A stretch of 64,000 nt of DNA from Pseudomonas tructae (GTDB lineage Bacteria; Pseudomonadota; Gammaproteobacteria; Pseudomonadales; Pseudomonadaceae). This document shows, piece by piece, positions 17,230 through 26,749 of the stretch (positions within the stretch are counted from its first letter, which is position 1; each line of letters opens with the position of its first letter). Both the position numbers and the translations under genes were made by a program. The notes below the pieces were generated by a model. The model was not told the origin of the DNA and did no database searches. It saw nothing but the letters and a program-made list of their open reading frames with translations. The DNA lies in NCBI RefSeq assembly GCF_004214895.1, contig NZ_CP035952.1:4102501-4166500 (forward strand). Reading direction: 5' to 3'.

Positions 17230-17910
17230 ATGAAACTGTTGATCGTCGAAGACCAGACCAAGACCGGCCAGTACCTGTGCCAGGGCCTCAGCGAAGCAGG
17301 CTTCGCCACCGAGCTTGCCAGCGACGGCAACACCGGCCAGCACCTGGCCCTGACCGGCGACTACGACCTGCTGATCCTCGATGTCATGCTGCCCGGTCGC
17401 GATGGCTGGCAGATCCTCCAGGCCGTACGCGCCGCCGGCCTGGAAATCCCGGTGCTGTTCCTCACCGCCCGCGACGCCGTCGAAGACCGCGTACACGGCC
17501 TGGAGCTGGGCGCCGACGACTACCTGGTCAAGCCTTTCGCCTTCTCCGAGTTGCTGGCGCGGGTGCGCAGCCTGCTGCGGCGTGGCAGCAGCCCGGCGCA
17601 GGAAACCACCCTGGGCCTTGCCGACCTGCGTCTGGACCTCATCCGCCGCCGGGTCGAACGCACAGGCCAGCGCATCGACCTGACCGCCAAGGAGTTCGCC
17701 CTGCTCGAACTGCTGTTGCGCCGTCAGGGCGAAGTGCTGCCCAAATCCTTGATAGCCTCGCAGGTCTGGGACATGAACTTCGACAGCGACACCAATGTGA
17801 TCGAAGTGGCGATCCGCCGACTGCGCCTGAAGATCGACGACAGCCATGACAACAAGCTGATCCATACCGTGCGCGGCATGGGCTATGTGCTCGAAGAGCG
17901 CGGCGCCTGA
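17230..17910 (+). CDS. copR: copper-responsive OmpR-family response regulator CopR
   Basis: A 226-residue regulator: receiver domain with Asp51 in [10 protein letters not shown] and Lys101 in DDYLVKPF, followed by an OmpR/PhoB winged-helix domain (about 125-222) ending [12 protein letters not shown]. Members of this subfamily (CopR/CusR/IrlR) activate copper resistance genes. The start MKLLIVEDQ is preceded by an AAAGAGCC site; the stop overlaps the copS start by one base (TGATG). A CopR box lies upstream, consistent with autoregulation. Confidence 0.93.
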   Translation: MKLLIVEDQTKTGQYLCQGLSEAGFATELASDGNTGQHLALTGDYDLLILDVMLPGRDGWQILQAVRAAGLEIPVLFLTARDAVEDRVHGLELGADDYLVKPFAFSELLARVRSLLRRGSSPAQETTLGLADLRLDLIRRRVERTGQRIDLTAKEFALLELLLRRQGEVLPKSLIASQVWDMNFDSDTNVIEVAIRRLRLKIDDSHDNKLIHTVRGMGYVLEERGA

Positions 17911-19256
17911 TGCGCCGCCTGTCCCTGGGCAGCCGCCTGGCCCTGCTGTTTGCCGCCTGCACGGCAGTGGTATCGCTGAGCGCCGGGCTGCTCTTCAGCC
18001 GTGCCAGCGCCACCCACTTCATCGAACTCGACCAGCAATTGCTCAACAGTCGCCTGTCGCTGCTACGGCAAATGCTCGACGGCGTGCATGACCCTGCCAG
18101 CCTGGCGCCACGCCTGCCCGCCCTGCAAACCGAACTCAGCCATCAGGCCGATTTGGCCGTGCGCATTCGCGGCCGTGATGGGCAGATCTGGTTCGACAGC
18201 CAGTCAGGCCTGCCGGATGCACCCCAGGTGCTCGGGCTCAGCACCTTGCACAGCAGCGGCACCGACTTTCGCAGCCTGTGCGTCAAGCTCAACGACGGCG
18301 ACGCACAACTGACGCTGTTTCTCGACATCACCCACCACCAGCATTTCCTCCAGCGCATGCAGCAGTTGATCTGGCTGACCGTCGGCCTCTCGGCGTTGGC
18401 TACCGCACTGCTCGGCGCCTGGGCCGCGCGCAGTGGGCTGCGACCGTTACGGCAAATGGGTGAAGTGGCTTCCGGGGTGTCGGCGCGCTCATTGACCACA
18501 CGCCTGCCCGAAGGGCAAATGCCGGTGGAGCTGGCGGAACTGGCGCGGACTGTCAACGCCATGCTCGAGCGCCTGGACGATGCCTTCCAGCGTCTGTCGG
18601 CGTTCTCCGCCGACATTGCCCACGAGCTGCGCACACCACTGTCCAACCTGCTGACCCACACCCAGGTGACCCTGACCCGGCCGCGTAACCTGGATGAGTA
18701 CCGCGAAGCACTGCACAGCAACCTCGAAGAACTGCAATGGATGGCGCAGCTGGTCAACGACATGCTTTACCTGGCCAAGGCCGACCACGGTTTGCTAATG
18801 CCCAGCCGTCAGCAACTGGCGCTTGAGGATGAGGCCGATGCCTTGCTCGAGTACTACGCCCCCCTGGCCGAAGAGGCCGACGTACAGTTGAGTCGCGAGG
18901 GGCAGGCGCCCTTGCACGGTGACCGGCATATGTTGCGCCGGGCGCTGTCCAACCTGCTGGACAATGCCTTGCGCTTTACCCCAGCCGGCGGCGAGATACG
19001 CGTGACGATTGAGCAAACGCAGGGTTTGGTGCGCCTGCAGGTGGCCAACCGTGGTGAGCCGATTGACATGGCGTTGCTGGCAAAACTATTTGATCGCTTC
19101 TACCGCGCAGACCCGGCGCGGCGCGAAGGCAGCAGCGAGCATGCCGGGCTGGGGCTGGCGATTACCCGCTCGATTGTGCAGGCCCACGGGGGGAGTATTT
19201 GGGCAGAGTCGGCTGGGGGCTGGACCCGATTTGTGGTCGATTTGCCGACGGTGTGA
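17910..19256 (+). CDS. copS: copper sensor histidine kinase CopS
   Basis: A 448-residue membrane kinase: TM1 (about 10-30), a periplasmic sensor of about 115 residues, TM2 (about 152-172), HAMP linker, H-box with phospho-acceptor His238 in ADIAHELRTPLSN, and ATPase boxes LSNLLDNALRF and HAGLGLAITRS. It phosphorylates CopR in response to periplasmic copper; THHQHF just before TM2 may contribute metal ligands. It is translationally coupled to copR. Confidence 0.93.
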   Translation: MRRLSLGSRLALLFAACTAVVSLSAGLLFSRASATHFIELDQQLLNSRLSLLRQMLDGVHDPASLAPRLPALQTELSHQADLAVRIRGRDGQIWFDSQSGLPDAPQVLGLSTLHSSGTDFRSLCVKLNDGDAQLTLFLDITHHQHFLQRMQQLIWLTVGLSALATALLGAWAARSGLRPLRQMGEVASGVSARSLTTRLPEGQMPVELAELARTVNAMLERLDDAFQRLSAFSADIAHELRTPLSNLLTHTQVTLTRPRNLDEYREALHSNLEELQWMAQLVNDMLYLAKADHGLLMPSRQQLALEDEADALLEYYAPLAEEADVQLSREGQAPLHGDRHMLRRALSNLLDNALRFTPAGGEIRVTIEQTQGLVRLQVANRGEPIDMALLAKLFDRFYRADPARREGSSEHAGLGLAITRSIVQAHGGSIWAESAGGWTRFVVDLPTV

Positions 19257-19261
19257 TACCT

Positions 19262-19322
19262 ATCGCGGGGCAAGCCCGCTCCCACAGGATGGTGATCATC
19301 CCTGTGGGAGCGCGATCAGCGA
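19262..19322. repeat. REP element, second arm degenerate
   Basis: A typical unit ATCGCGGGGCAAGCCCGCTC is followed by an inverted CTGTGGGAGCG that then breaks off, so only the inner stem (CTCCCACAGG/CCTGTGGGAG) is complete. It lies between the convergent copS and lolE genes and runs up to the lolE stop. Confidence 0.85.
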
Positions 19323-20567
19323 TCACTCGTAACGCAAGGCGTACGCCGGCTCTACCTGCGAGGCCCGCCACGCCGGATACAGCGTCGCCAGGAAGCTCAT
19401 GATCAGGCCGGCGCTGCAGATCAGCGCAACATCACCCCATTGCAGCTCGGACGGCAAGGTACTGATGAAGTACACGTCCGAGGTGAAGATGTGCTGGCCG
19501 CTGACCCGCTCCAGCCAGCCGACGATCTGGCTGACGTTCAACGCTGCGATCACCCCCAGCACGCCGCCGATCAAGGTACCGACGATACCGATCAGGCTGC
19601 CCTGGACCATGAAGGTACCCATGATCTGCGCCGGAGTTGCGCCAATGGTGCGCAGGATGGCGATGTCGGCGCCCTTGTCGTTGACCACCATGATCAGCGT
19701 GGCAATGATGTTGAACGCCGCCACGGCGATGATCAGCAGCAGCAACAGGCCGATCATGGTCTTTTCCATCTTCATGGCGCTGAACAGGCTGCCCTGGGTG
19801 TGGGTCCAGTCGTCGGCGCGGTACTGCTCGCCCAGGCTTGCAGTGATGGCCTTGGACACCTGCGGTGCGGCGTACAGGTCCTTGACCTTGAGGCGCACGC
19901 CCTGCACCTGGTCAGGTGCCCAGCGTTGCATCTGCGCGGCATCGGCCATGTGCATCAGGCCCAGCGAACCATCGAGCTCGGCACCGACCTTGAACACCCC
20001 GACCACGTTCAGGCGCTGCATGCGCGGCGTTATACCGCCCGGCGCGCTGCTGACTTCCGGCACGATCAGGGTCAGCTTGTCGCCGACATTCAGGCGAAAA
20101 CGCCGCGCGGTGATTTCACCGATGACCACGCCGAACTCGCCCGGCTTTAGGGCTTCGAGGCTGCCCTGAACGATATGCCGGGCCACGATCGAGACCTTGC
20201 CCTCCTCGGCCGGGTCGATGCCGCTGACCTGAATCGGCTGCATCGAACCCTTGTAGGAGAGCATGCCCTCCATCTCGGTCAGTGGCGCGGCGGCAACCAC
20301 TTCAGGGTTTTTCAGGGCCTGGGCCGCCACCGGCCGCCAGTCATCCAGCGGCTGTGCGCCAAGGACGCTGGCGTGCGGCACCATGCCAAGAATGCGCGAA
20401 CTCATTTCGCGCTGAAAGCCGTTCATCACCGACAGCACCACGATCATCGCCAGCACGCCCAGGGACAGGCCGATCATCGAGGTCATGGAAATGAACGAGA
20501 TGAAATGGTTGCGGCGCTTGGCGCGGGTGTAACGGGCGCCGATGAAAATAGACAAGGGTCTGAACAT
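19323..20567 (-). CDS. lolE: lipoprotein-releasing ABC transporter permease LolE
   Basis: An inner-membrane subunit of LolCDE, which extracts mature lipoproteins and passes them to LolA. The 414-residue protein has the MacB/FtsX-type layout: TM1 in [20 protein letters not shown] (about 27-46), a periplasmic domain (about 50-255), and three C-terminal TM segments. The start MFRPLSIFIG matches that of its paralogue LolC ([10 protein letters not shown]) in the same cluster. It is the last gene of lolC-lolD-lolE, with about 70 bases after lolD. The C/E naming follows gene order. Confidence 0.92.
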   Translation of the reverse strand: MFRPLSIFIGARYTRAKRRNHFISFISMTSMIGLSLGVLAMIVVLSVMNGFQREMSSRILGMVPHASVLGAQPLDDWRPVAAQALKNPEVVAAAPLTEMEGMLSYKGSMQPIQVSGIDPAEEGKVSIVARHIVQGSLEALKPGEFGVVIGEITARRFRLNVGDKLTLIVPEVSSAPGGITPRMQRLNVVGVFKVGAELDGSLGLMHMADAAQMQRWAPDQVQGVRLKVKDLYAAPQVSKAITASLGEQYRADDWTHTQGSLFSAMKMEKTMIGLLLLLIIAVAAFNIIATLIMVVNDKGADIAILRTIGATPAQIMGTFMVQGSLIGIVGTLIGGVLGVIAALNVSQIVGWLERVSGQHIFTSDVYFISTLPSELQWGDVALICSAGLIMSFLATLYPAWRASQVEPAYALRYE

Positions 20568-20639
20568 GAGTGAAAGCACCCGGGTAAAGAAAAGGAACCA
20601 GGTGCCCGCCTGACGTCGACGGGCACAGTGCACGGGCAA

Positions 20640-21323
20640 TCAGATCGGTACCAGGTGCCCGTCTTCCAGACGCAGTACGCGGTCCATCTGGCGTGCCAGG
20701 TTGAGATCGTGGGTCACCACCAGAAAAGCTGTTTGCGAGGACGTGCTGAGCTCCTGCATCAAGTCCTGGATGCCCTGGGCAGTGTGATGGTCGAGGTTGC
20801 CGGTAGGCTCGTCGAGCATCACCAGCCCCGGCCGGTTGACCAGCGCCCGGGCAATGGCCACGCGCTGGCGCTCGCCACCGGACAGTTCGGCCGGTTTGTG
20901 GCTCAGGCGATGGCCCAGGCCCACGCGTTTGAGCAGCGCCTGGGCGCGTTCGCGGGCTTCAGGGATGGCGGTGCGGCCGATCAGCAGCGGCATGCACACG
21001 TTCTCAAGCGCAGTGAACTCCGGCAACAGGTGGTGAAACTGGTAGACGAAGCCCAGGGCGCGGTTGCGCAGCAGGCCACGGGCACGCTCGCCCAGCGCCG
21101 AGAGTTCTTCGCCGGCCAGCCAGACGCTGCCTTCGGTCGGCGTATCGAGGCCGCCGAGCAGGTTGAGCAAGGTACTCTTGCCCGAACCCGAACTGCCGAC
21201 GATCGCCACCCGCTCACCCGGGTGCAGCTCCAACTGCAGGCCAGACAAGACCTGGACCTTCTCCGGGCCTTCCTCGTAGGACTTGCCCAGGTTGCGGCAA
21301 CTCAGCACTGCTTTATCACTCAT
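20640..21323 (-). CDS. lolD: lipoprotein-releasing ABC transporter ATPase LolD
   Basis: Powers lipoprotein release by LolCDE. The 227-residue ATPase has Walker [10 protein letters not shown], the Q-loop in [12 protein letters not shown], signature [12 protein letters not shown], Walker [13 protein letters not shown] and H-loop VTHD; all catalytic residues are present. The ATG of MSDKAVLS gives the usual length. An alternative ATG at 21338 has a better ribosome-binding site (GGAGG nine bases upstream) and would overlap the lolC stop by eight bases, adding five residues. Confidence 0.94.
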   Translation of the reverse strand: MSDKAVLSCRNLGKSYEEGPEKVQVLSGLQLELHPGERVAIVGSSGSGKSTLLNLLGGLDTPTEGSVWLAGEELSALGERARGLLRNRALGFVYQFHHLLPEFTALENVCMPLLIGRTAIPEARERAQALLKRVGLGHRLSHKPAELSGGERQRVAIARALVNRPGLVMLDEPTGNLDHHTAQGIQDLMQELSTSSQTAFLVVTHDLNLARQMDRVLRLEDGHLVPI

Positions 21324-21330
21324 GCCCAAC

Positions 21331-22581
21331 TCACTCATAACGTAGCGCCTCCGCAGGCTGGGTGCGTGCCGCACGCCAGGCCGGATACAGGGTGGCGAGG
21401 AAACTCAGGACCAATGCCGCGCCGCAGACCATCCACACGTCTTCGGCCATGATTTGCGAAGGCAGGTAGTCGATGAAGTAGACGTCGGCATTGAGGAACT
21501 TGTGCCCGATCAGGGTCTCGATGCCGGCAATTGCGGCACTGACATTGAGCGCGGCGAAGATACCCACCAGCGCCCCGATCAGGGTACCGACCACGCCAAT
21601 CACCGTGCCCTGGACCATGAAAATGGCCATGATCTGCCCGGGCGTCGAACCCAGGGTGCGCAAGATGGCAATATCGCCCTTCTTGTCGTTGACCACCATT
21701 ACCAGGGTAGAAATGATGTTGAACGCCGCCACCGCGACAATCAGCAGCAACAACAGGCCGATCATGGCTTTTTCCATGCGGATCGCCTGGTACAGGTTGC
21801 CGTGGCTGCGGGTCCAGTCGCGGGCGTAGAACTCCTGCTCGCCCAGCTTCTGGGCGATGTCCCAGGCCACTCGCGGGGCCTGGAACAGGTCATCGAATTT
21901 CAGGCGCAGGCCCTGGACCTGGTCGGCCTTCCAGCGGTGCAGCCGGGACAGGTCGGACAGGTTGGTCAGGCCCAGATAGCCGTCGATTTCACCGGCACCG
22001 ACATGAAAGATGCCGACCACGGTAAAGCGCTTCATGCGCGGGAACATCCCGGCCGGGGTCACAGTGACCTCGGGTGCGACGAAGGTCAGCTTGTCGCCGA
22101 CACCGACGCCCAGCTTGGTGGCAGCCTTGTCACCGATCATGATGCCGAAATCGCCGGGGGCCAGGTCATCGAGCTTACCCTCGCGGATAAAGTCGTCGAT
22201 GATCGAGACCTGGCGCTCCTGGGCCGGATCGATGCCGTTGAGCAGCACCTTCTGCACCTTGCCGTCGTGGGTCAGCAGGCCCTGCATCTGGGTGAAGGGC
22301 GCCACCGCCAGAACCTGCGGGTTCTGCTTTACTTGACTGGCAAGGGCGGGCCAGTCGTTGATCGGCTGGCCGGTTTCCAGTGTGGCATGGGGCACCATGC
22401 CCAACACCCGGGTGCGCATCTCGTGATCGAAGCCATTCATCACCGACAACACCACGATCATCACGACAACGCCCAGGGCGAGGCCGATCATCGAGGTCAG
22501 GGAAATGAACGAGACGAAGTGGTTGCGACGCTTGGCACGGGTATAACGCGTGCCGATGAATACGAAGAGAGGTCTGAACAT
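21331..22581 (-). CDS. lolC: lipoprotein-releasing ABC transporter permease LolC
   Basis: First gene of the lol operon; 416 residues. TM1 at about 27-47 ([20 protein letters not shown]), a long periplasmic domain, then three TM segments including [20 protein letters not shown], and the C-terminus PAEALRYE. LolC contacts LolA and, with LolE, forms the lipoprotein cavity. Its N-terminus is almost identical to LolE, showing paralogy by duplication. GAACAAG-rich sequence precedes the ATG. Confidence 0.93.
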   Translation of the reverse strand: MFRPLFVFIGTRYTRAKRRNHFVSFISLTSMIGLALGVVVMIVVLSVMNGFDHEMRTRVLGMVPHATLETGQPINDWPALASQVKQNPQVLAVAPFTQMQGLLTHDGKVQKVLLNGIDPAQERQVSIIDDFIREGKLDDLAPGDFGIMIGDKAATKLGVGVGDKLTFVAPEVTVTPAGMFPRMKRFTVVGIFHVGAGEIDGYLGLTNLSDLSRLHRWKADQVQGLRLKFDDLFQAPRVAWDIAQKLGEQEFYARDWTRSHGNLYQAIRMEKAMIGLLLLLIVAVAAFNIISTLVMVVNDKKGDIAILRTLGSTPGQIMAIFMVQGTVIGVVGTLIGALVGIFAALNVSAAIAGIETLIGHKFLNADVYFIDYLPSQIMAEDVWMVCGAALVLSFLATLYPAWRAARTQPAEALRYE

Positions 22582-22675
22582 GTCGGGGCTTGTTCGGAGG
22601 AAAGAGGAACGTCCTTGTGGCGGGGCTTGAATAGCAGCTTTACACTCAGACCACCGCCGCTACCATGGGTTCGCC

Positions 22676-23263
22676 ATGTCGACATTAGATGAAGAAGATC
22701 GCCGCGAATACTACCGTATCGAGGATCGGATCGCACTGGAAATTAGCCCGTTGAGCGCCTCTGAAGCGCTTGGCACGGACTTGTTGCAAGATACTTCACC
22801 GCTATTCAACCTGCTCAGTGAACTGCACTTGAGCGAGTTCGAATCCCAGCACCTGTTGCGCCAGCTCAGTGACAAGGACCGCACCCTGGCCGCCTTTCTC
22901 AAGGCCCAGAACAAACGTATCGACCTGCTCAGTGCAGTGGTCGCACAAACCCTGCTCGGGCAGTTGAGCGCGCCACAACCGGTGGTGCTGTCCGAGGGCG
23001 GTATCGAATTCAGCCGCGCCGAGGCAGTGGCTGCCGGCGCCCGCGTCGCAGTGAAAATGGTGCTGATGCCACAAGCCCTGGGCCTGCTGCTGCGCGCCAG
23101 AGTCACCCATTGTGATCGCAGGGACGATGGCGCCTACGAAATCGGTGCCGAGTTCATCGACACCACCGATGCCCAGCGCCAACTGCTCGCCCGTTACATC
23201 CTGCAACGCCAAGCCCAACAACGACGCCAGGCGCTGGAGCAGAACGAACCAAGCGCCTCCTGA
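22676..23263 (+). CDS. PilZ-like domain protein
   Basis: A 195-residue cytoplasmic protein divergent from lolC. The N-terminus carries RREYYRIED, an R-x3-R type c-di-GMP motif; the middle SEGGIEFSR (about 107-115) resembles the second PilZ motif with substitutions. A helical segment (about 45-90) separates the two, so the PilZ fold is split or modified. The C-terminal tail is Gln/Arg-rich. c-di-GMP binding is plausible but less sure than for the PilZ protein at 13.4 kb. Confidence 0.72.
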   Translation: MSTLDEEDRREYYRIEDRIALEISPLSASEALGTDLLQDTSPLFNLLSELHLSEFESQHLLRQLSDKDRTLAAFLKAQNKRIDLLSAVVAQTLLGQLSAPQPVVLSEGGIEFSRAEAVAAGARVAVKMVLMPQALGLLLRARVTHCDRRDDGAYEIGAEFIDTTDAQRQLLARYILQRQAQQRRQALEQNEPSAS

Positions 23264-23291
23264 GTTTCACTTATTTGTTGAAGGAACACAC

Positions 23292-24014
23292 GTGACCACG
23301 ATTTACGGCCACCGCGGCGCCAAGGGCGAAGCCCCCGAAAACACCCTCGCCAGCTTCCAGCAGTGCCTCGGGCACGGCGTGCGTCGCTGCGAACTCGACC
23401 TGCACCTGTCTGCAGACAACGAGCTGATGGTGATCCACGACCCGAGCCTCAAGCGCACCACCGGCCGACGCGGCAAAGTGGTCGAGCACAGCGCTGCGGA
23501 CCTTGTGACCTATGATGCGCGCAAGGGCGGCCCGGGCTGGGTCTCACCCTGCCCAGTCCCACGCCTTGAGGAGTTGTTCGAAAAATGCGACTTCGAGCAC
23601 TGGCAACTGGAGGTCAAGAGTGCCTCGCGCACCCGCGCCGCCACCACCGTGTTGGCCATCCGCGAAATGGCCCAGCAGTTTGGCCTGCTCGACAAGATCA
23701 CCATTACCTCAAGCTCGCGCGAAGTGCTGGGCGCAGCGCTTGAGCTGACTCCGGATATTTCCAGGGGGCTGGTCGCCGAGTACGCCTGGCTCGACCCACT
23801 GAAGGTCGCCCAGAACTATGGCTGCAACTTGCTGGCATTGAACTGGACACTGTGCACCCCCGAGCGCCTGATCAAGGCCCAGCGTCAGGGGTTGCATGTG
23901 TCGGTGTGGACCGTCAACGAGCCGGCGCTGATGCGCAGGCTCGCCGACTTCGGCGTAGACAGCCTGATTACAGACTTTCCCGGTTTGGCCAGCGCCACCC
24001 TCGAGAATCGCTGA
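23292..24014 (+). CDS. glycerophosphodiester phosphodiesterase
   Basis: Hydrolyses glycerophosphodiesters to glycerol-3-phosphate and an alcohol. The 240-residue protein has the GDPD signatures: GHRGAKGEAPENT (6-18) with catalytic His and Arg, ELDLHLSADNELMVIHD with the second catalytic His, and LEVKS. No signal peptide, so it is a cytoplasmic UgpQ-like enzyme. GTG start with AAGGAAC nine bases upstream; an upstream in-frame ATG would lie inside the preceding gene. It is likely cotranscribed with the PilZ-like gene (28 bases apart). Confidence 0.93.
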   Translation: MTTIYGHRGAKGEAPENTLASFQQCLGHGVRRCELDLHLSADNELMVIHDPSLKRTTGRRGKVVEHSAADLVTYDARKGGPGWVSPCPVPRLEELFEKCDFEHWQLEVKSASRTRAATTVLAIREMAQQFGLLDKITITSSSREVLGAALELTPDISRGLVAEYAWLDPLKVAQNYGCNLLALNWTLCTPERLIKAQRQGLHVSVWTVNEPALMRRLADFGVDSLITDFPGLASATLENR

Positions 24015-24030
24015 AATCGGTCTCCCCGAC

Positions 24031-24055
24031 CGGCTCAGGCCACCGGCCGGAGCCG
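24031..24055. other. strong hairpin between convergent genes
   Basis: CGGCTC and GAGCCG enclose GGCC-ACC-GGCC, giving an almost continuous stem. No clear T-run follows on either strand, so it may act as a weak terminator or RNA-stabilising hairpin for the GDPD gene and sthA. Confidence 0.5.
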
Positions 24056-24056
24056 C

Positions 24057-25451
24057 TCAAAAAAGCCGGTTGAGGCCGTCGTAAGCCGCGACCCGGTAGG
24101 CTTCAGCCATGGTCGGGTAGTTGAAGGTGGTGTTGACGAAGTACTTCAGGGTATTGCGCTCACCCGGCTGATCCATGATCGCCTGGCCGATGTGGACAAT
24201 CTCCGACGCCTGGTAACCGAAGCAGTGCACGCCGAGGATTTCCAGGGTTTCGCGGTGGAACAGGATCTTCAGCATGCCCTGCGGCTCACCGGCGATCTGC
24301 GCCCGGGCCATGCCCTTGAAGAAGGCCTTGCCCACTTCATAAGGCACCTTGGCCTGGGTCAGTTCCTGCTCGTTCTTGCCGATCGAACTGATCTCCGGAA
24401 TGGTGTAGATGCCGGTCGGCACATCGTTGACGAAGCGCCAGCTGCCGTTATCGACGATGCTGCCAGCGGCCGAACGGCCCTGGTCGTGGGCGGCGCTGGC
24501 CAGGCTTGGCCAGCCGATCACGTCACCGGCACCATAGATGTTCGCCACGTGGGTGCGGTAGTTCTCGTCGACTTCGATCTGGCCGCGGCTGTTGACCTTG
24601 ATACCGATGTTTTCCAGGCCCAGCTTGTCGGTGTTGCCGGTACGGCCGTTGCACCAGAGCAAGGCGTCGGCCTTGATCTTCTTGCCGGACTTCAGGTGCA
24701 GGATCACGCCGTTGTCCACGCCCTCGACCCGCTCATACTCTTCGTTGTGGCGAACGGTGATGTTGTTGTTGCTGAAGTGGTAGCTCAACGCCTGGGAAAT
24801 TTCCGAGTCGAGGAAGCTCAGCAATTGCGCGCGGTTGTCCACCAGCTCCACCAGTACACCCAGGCCACTGAAGATCGAGGCGTACTCGCAACCAATCACG
24901 CCAGCGCCGTAGACGATCAGTTTGCGCGGGGTGTGGCCGAGGCTGAGGATGGTGTCGCTATCGTAGATACGCGGGTGGTGGAAATCGATATCGGCCGGAC
25001 GATACGGCCGCGAACCGGTGGCGATGATGATGTGCTTGGCCACCAGTTTCTCGACCACGCCGTTGGCGCAGACCACTTCGATGGTCTGCTCATCGGCGAA
25101 GCTGCCGGTGCCGAAGAACACATCGACCCGGTTGCGCGCATAGTAGCCAGTGCGCGAGGCGACCTGCTTGGAGATGACCTTCTCGGCGCTTTTGAGGACG
25201 TCCGGGAAGGAGAACCAGCGCGGCTCACCAATGGCCCGAAACATCGGGTTGGTGTTGAACTGCATGATCTGGCGCACCGAGTGACGCAGGGCCTTGGACG
25301 GAATGGTACCCAGGTGGGTGCAGTTGCCGCCGACCTGGCGACGGCTATCGACCATCGCCACCTTGCGTCCTGCTTTGGCAGCATTCATTGCCGCCCCTTC
25401 TCCTGCGGGGCCGGAACCCAGCACCACTACGTCGTAGTTGTAGACAGCCAT
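24057..25451 (-). CDS. sthA: soluble pyridine nucleotide transhydrogenase
   Basis: Balances NADPH and NADH in the cytoplasm by hydride transfer on FAD. The 464-residue flavoprotein has FAD motif [17 protein letters not shown] (about 12-28), NAD motif [17 protein letters not shown], and the C-terminal dimerisation domain. The region of the redox disulfide in related reductases reads [16 protein letters not shown]: only one Cys remains, as is normal for SthA and distinguishes it from dihydrolipoamide dehydrogenase. Confidence 0.97.
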   Translation of the reverse strand: MAVYNYDVVVLGSGPAGEGAAMNAAKAGRKVAMVDSRRQVGGNCTHLGTIPSKALRHSVRQIMQFNTNPMFRAIGEPRWFSFPDVLKSAEKVISKQVASRTGYYARNRVDVFFGTGSFADEQTIEVVCANGVVEKLVAKHIIIATGSRPYRPADIDFHHPRIYDSDTILSLGHTPRKLIVYGAGVIGCEYASIFSGLGVLVELVDNRAQLLSFLDSEISQALSYHFSNNNITVRHNEEYERVEGVDNGVILHLKSGKKIKADALLWCNGRTGNTDKLGLENIGIKVNSRGQIEVDENYRTHVANIYGAGDVIGWPSLASAAHDQGRSAAGSIVDNGSWRFVNDVPTGIYTIPEISSIGKNEQELTQAKVPYEVGKAFFKGMARAQIAGEPQGMLKILFHRETLEILGVHCFGYQASEIVHIGQAIMDQPGERNTLKYFVNTTFNYPTMAEAYRVAAYDGLNRLF

Positions 25452-25618
25452 GCGTACTCCTTCAGAACAGGCCCACGCGCCACGTCGGCGGGCGGGGCTA
25501 CCTCATGCCGCCAGCGGCGCCATGAAAAAATTCGGGTGCAGTCTAATCAAGCTTGAACGCCGCGCACATTAACCCTTGGTCGCGTCGTAGGCTATTTTTC
25601 TCTGCACTACATGTATTC

Positions 25619-25672
25619 ATCGCGGGGCAAGCCCGCTCCTACGGGTGTGTGGGAGCGGGCTTGCCCCGCGAT
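25619..25672. repeat. REP palindrome (pair)
   Basis: Two inverted full units, ATCGCGGGGCAAGCCCGCTC and its complement, with a CTACGGGTGTGT spacer. It lies between sthA and the end of apbE (both minus strand) and may end the apbE transcript. Confidence 0.93.
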
Positions 25673-25677
25673 GCGTG

Positions 25678-26676
25678 TCAATTCACCGCTACTTGCGCAA
25701 ACGCCGGCGTGCTTCTGGAGACGAATCCATCGGCAACCCGGGTCACGAACACCGCGGCAATCCCATGCTCGAGCGCAAAATCCCACCCCTGCTCAGGCCC
25801 GAGGATGAACAGCAAGGTCGAATAGCCATCCGCCATCAAGGTCGAACGATCGAACACCGTCACCGCCGCCAGGTCGTGTTTCACCGGTTGCCCCAGGCGC
25901 GCATCGAAGGTGTGTGAATAGCGCTGGCCATTCTCCTCGAAATAATTGCGATAGTCACCGGAGGTGGACACACCAAAACCGTCCACATTCACTACTTGCC
26001 GGGCAATCTGCCGATCATCACGGGGCAATTCCAGAGCCACTTTCCACGGACTGCCATCGGCTTTGCGCCCCACCGCCTTGAGCTCGCCAGTGGCTTCGAC
26101 CAGTAAATCCGCGATGCCCAGGGCGTTTAGCCGCGCCACCAGCAGGTCCACCGCATGCCCGGCGGCGATGCTGTTGAAGTCCACTTCCACCGGCGCATCC
26201 TTGCACAGTTGTTCAGCGCTTATGCGCAAATGCCCATGCCCAACCCGCTGGCGAGTGGCAGCCAAGACCTGGGCATCCGGCACTTTCTCCAGACGCGACT
26301 GTGGGCCGAAGCCCCACAGGTCGAGCAAGGGCTCCACGGTCAGGTCGAACGCGCCGCCACTCTGCTGCGCCAACTGCTCGCCCACCCGTACCAGCTCCAG
26401 CACATCGGCCGGCATCGGTTGACAGCTGTTGGCCGGCAAGCGGTTGAAGGCTTCGACCAGCGAATCACTGCGGTACGTGGAAAAACGCTTGTCAACGCCC
26501 TCGAGAACCCGCTCCACCTCACGCTTGACCTGCTCCGGCGCCGGCCCCTGGGGCGTGCGTACATACTGCACGGTATAGCTGCTGCCCATGGTCGGGCCGC
26601 TGATGCGCTCCAGGCTGTTGCCCTGCCCACACCCGGCCAGGCCCAGCAACATGCCCATCAACACTGTCCTGCGCAT
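25678..26676 (-). CDS. apbE: FAD:protein FMN transferase ApbE, lipoprotein
   Basis: Attaches FMN from FAD to a Thr of target flavoproteins such as NqrB/C or RnfG. The 332-residue protein has a lipoprotein signal with lipobox LAGC (Cys16), so it acts in the periplasm anchored to a membrane. Family motifs are present: GPTMGSSYTV, FSTYRSDS, the conserved GAFDLTVEPLLDLWGF, and STLMADGYSTLLF with the Mg-binding Asp. The start at MRRTVLMG gives the proper signal peptide. It lies 73 bases downstream of gap, beyond a terminator. Confidence 0.94.
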   Translation of the reverse strand: MRRTVLMGMLLGLAGCGQGNSLERISGPTMGSSYTVQYVRTPQGPAPEQVKREVERVLEGVDKRFSTYRSDSLVEAFNRLPANSCQPMPADVLELVRVGEQLAQQSGGAFDLTVEPLLDLWGFGPQSRLEKVPDAQVLAATRQRVGHGHLRISAEQLCKDAPVEVDFNSIAAGHAVDLLVARLNALGIADLLVEATGELKAVGRKADGSPWKVALELPRDDRQIARQVVNVDGFGVSTSGDYRNYFEENGQRYSHTFDARLGQPVKHDLAAVTVFDRSTLMADGYSTLLFILGPEQGWDFALEHGIAAVFVTRVADGFVSRSTPAFAQVAVN

Positions 26677-26699
26677 CCAGCCTCCTTCGGAAATCAGGG

Positions 26700-26733
26700 C
26701 AAAAAAAACGGGAACCCAAAGGTTCCCGTCTTT
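26700..26733 (-). terminator. intrinsic terminator of gap
   Basis: ACGGGAACC (26708-26716) and GGTTCCCGT (26721-26729) form a 9-bp stem with a 4-base loop. On the minus strand it is followed by a run of eight T, so it ends the gap transcript. Confidence 0.9.
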
Positions 26734-26749
26734 CACGACAAAGCCAAGC

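Noticed and set aside
17074..17865. Extended N-terminal frame of the cupredoxin gene antisense to copR
   Set aside because: The true signal peptide starts at 17073; the extension is only the shadow of copR.
24192..25556. Very long frame on the strand opposite sthA
   Set aside because: It is the complement of an intact, well-recognised gene in GC-rich DNA and has no domain or start signal.
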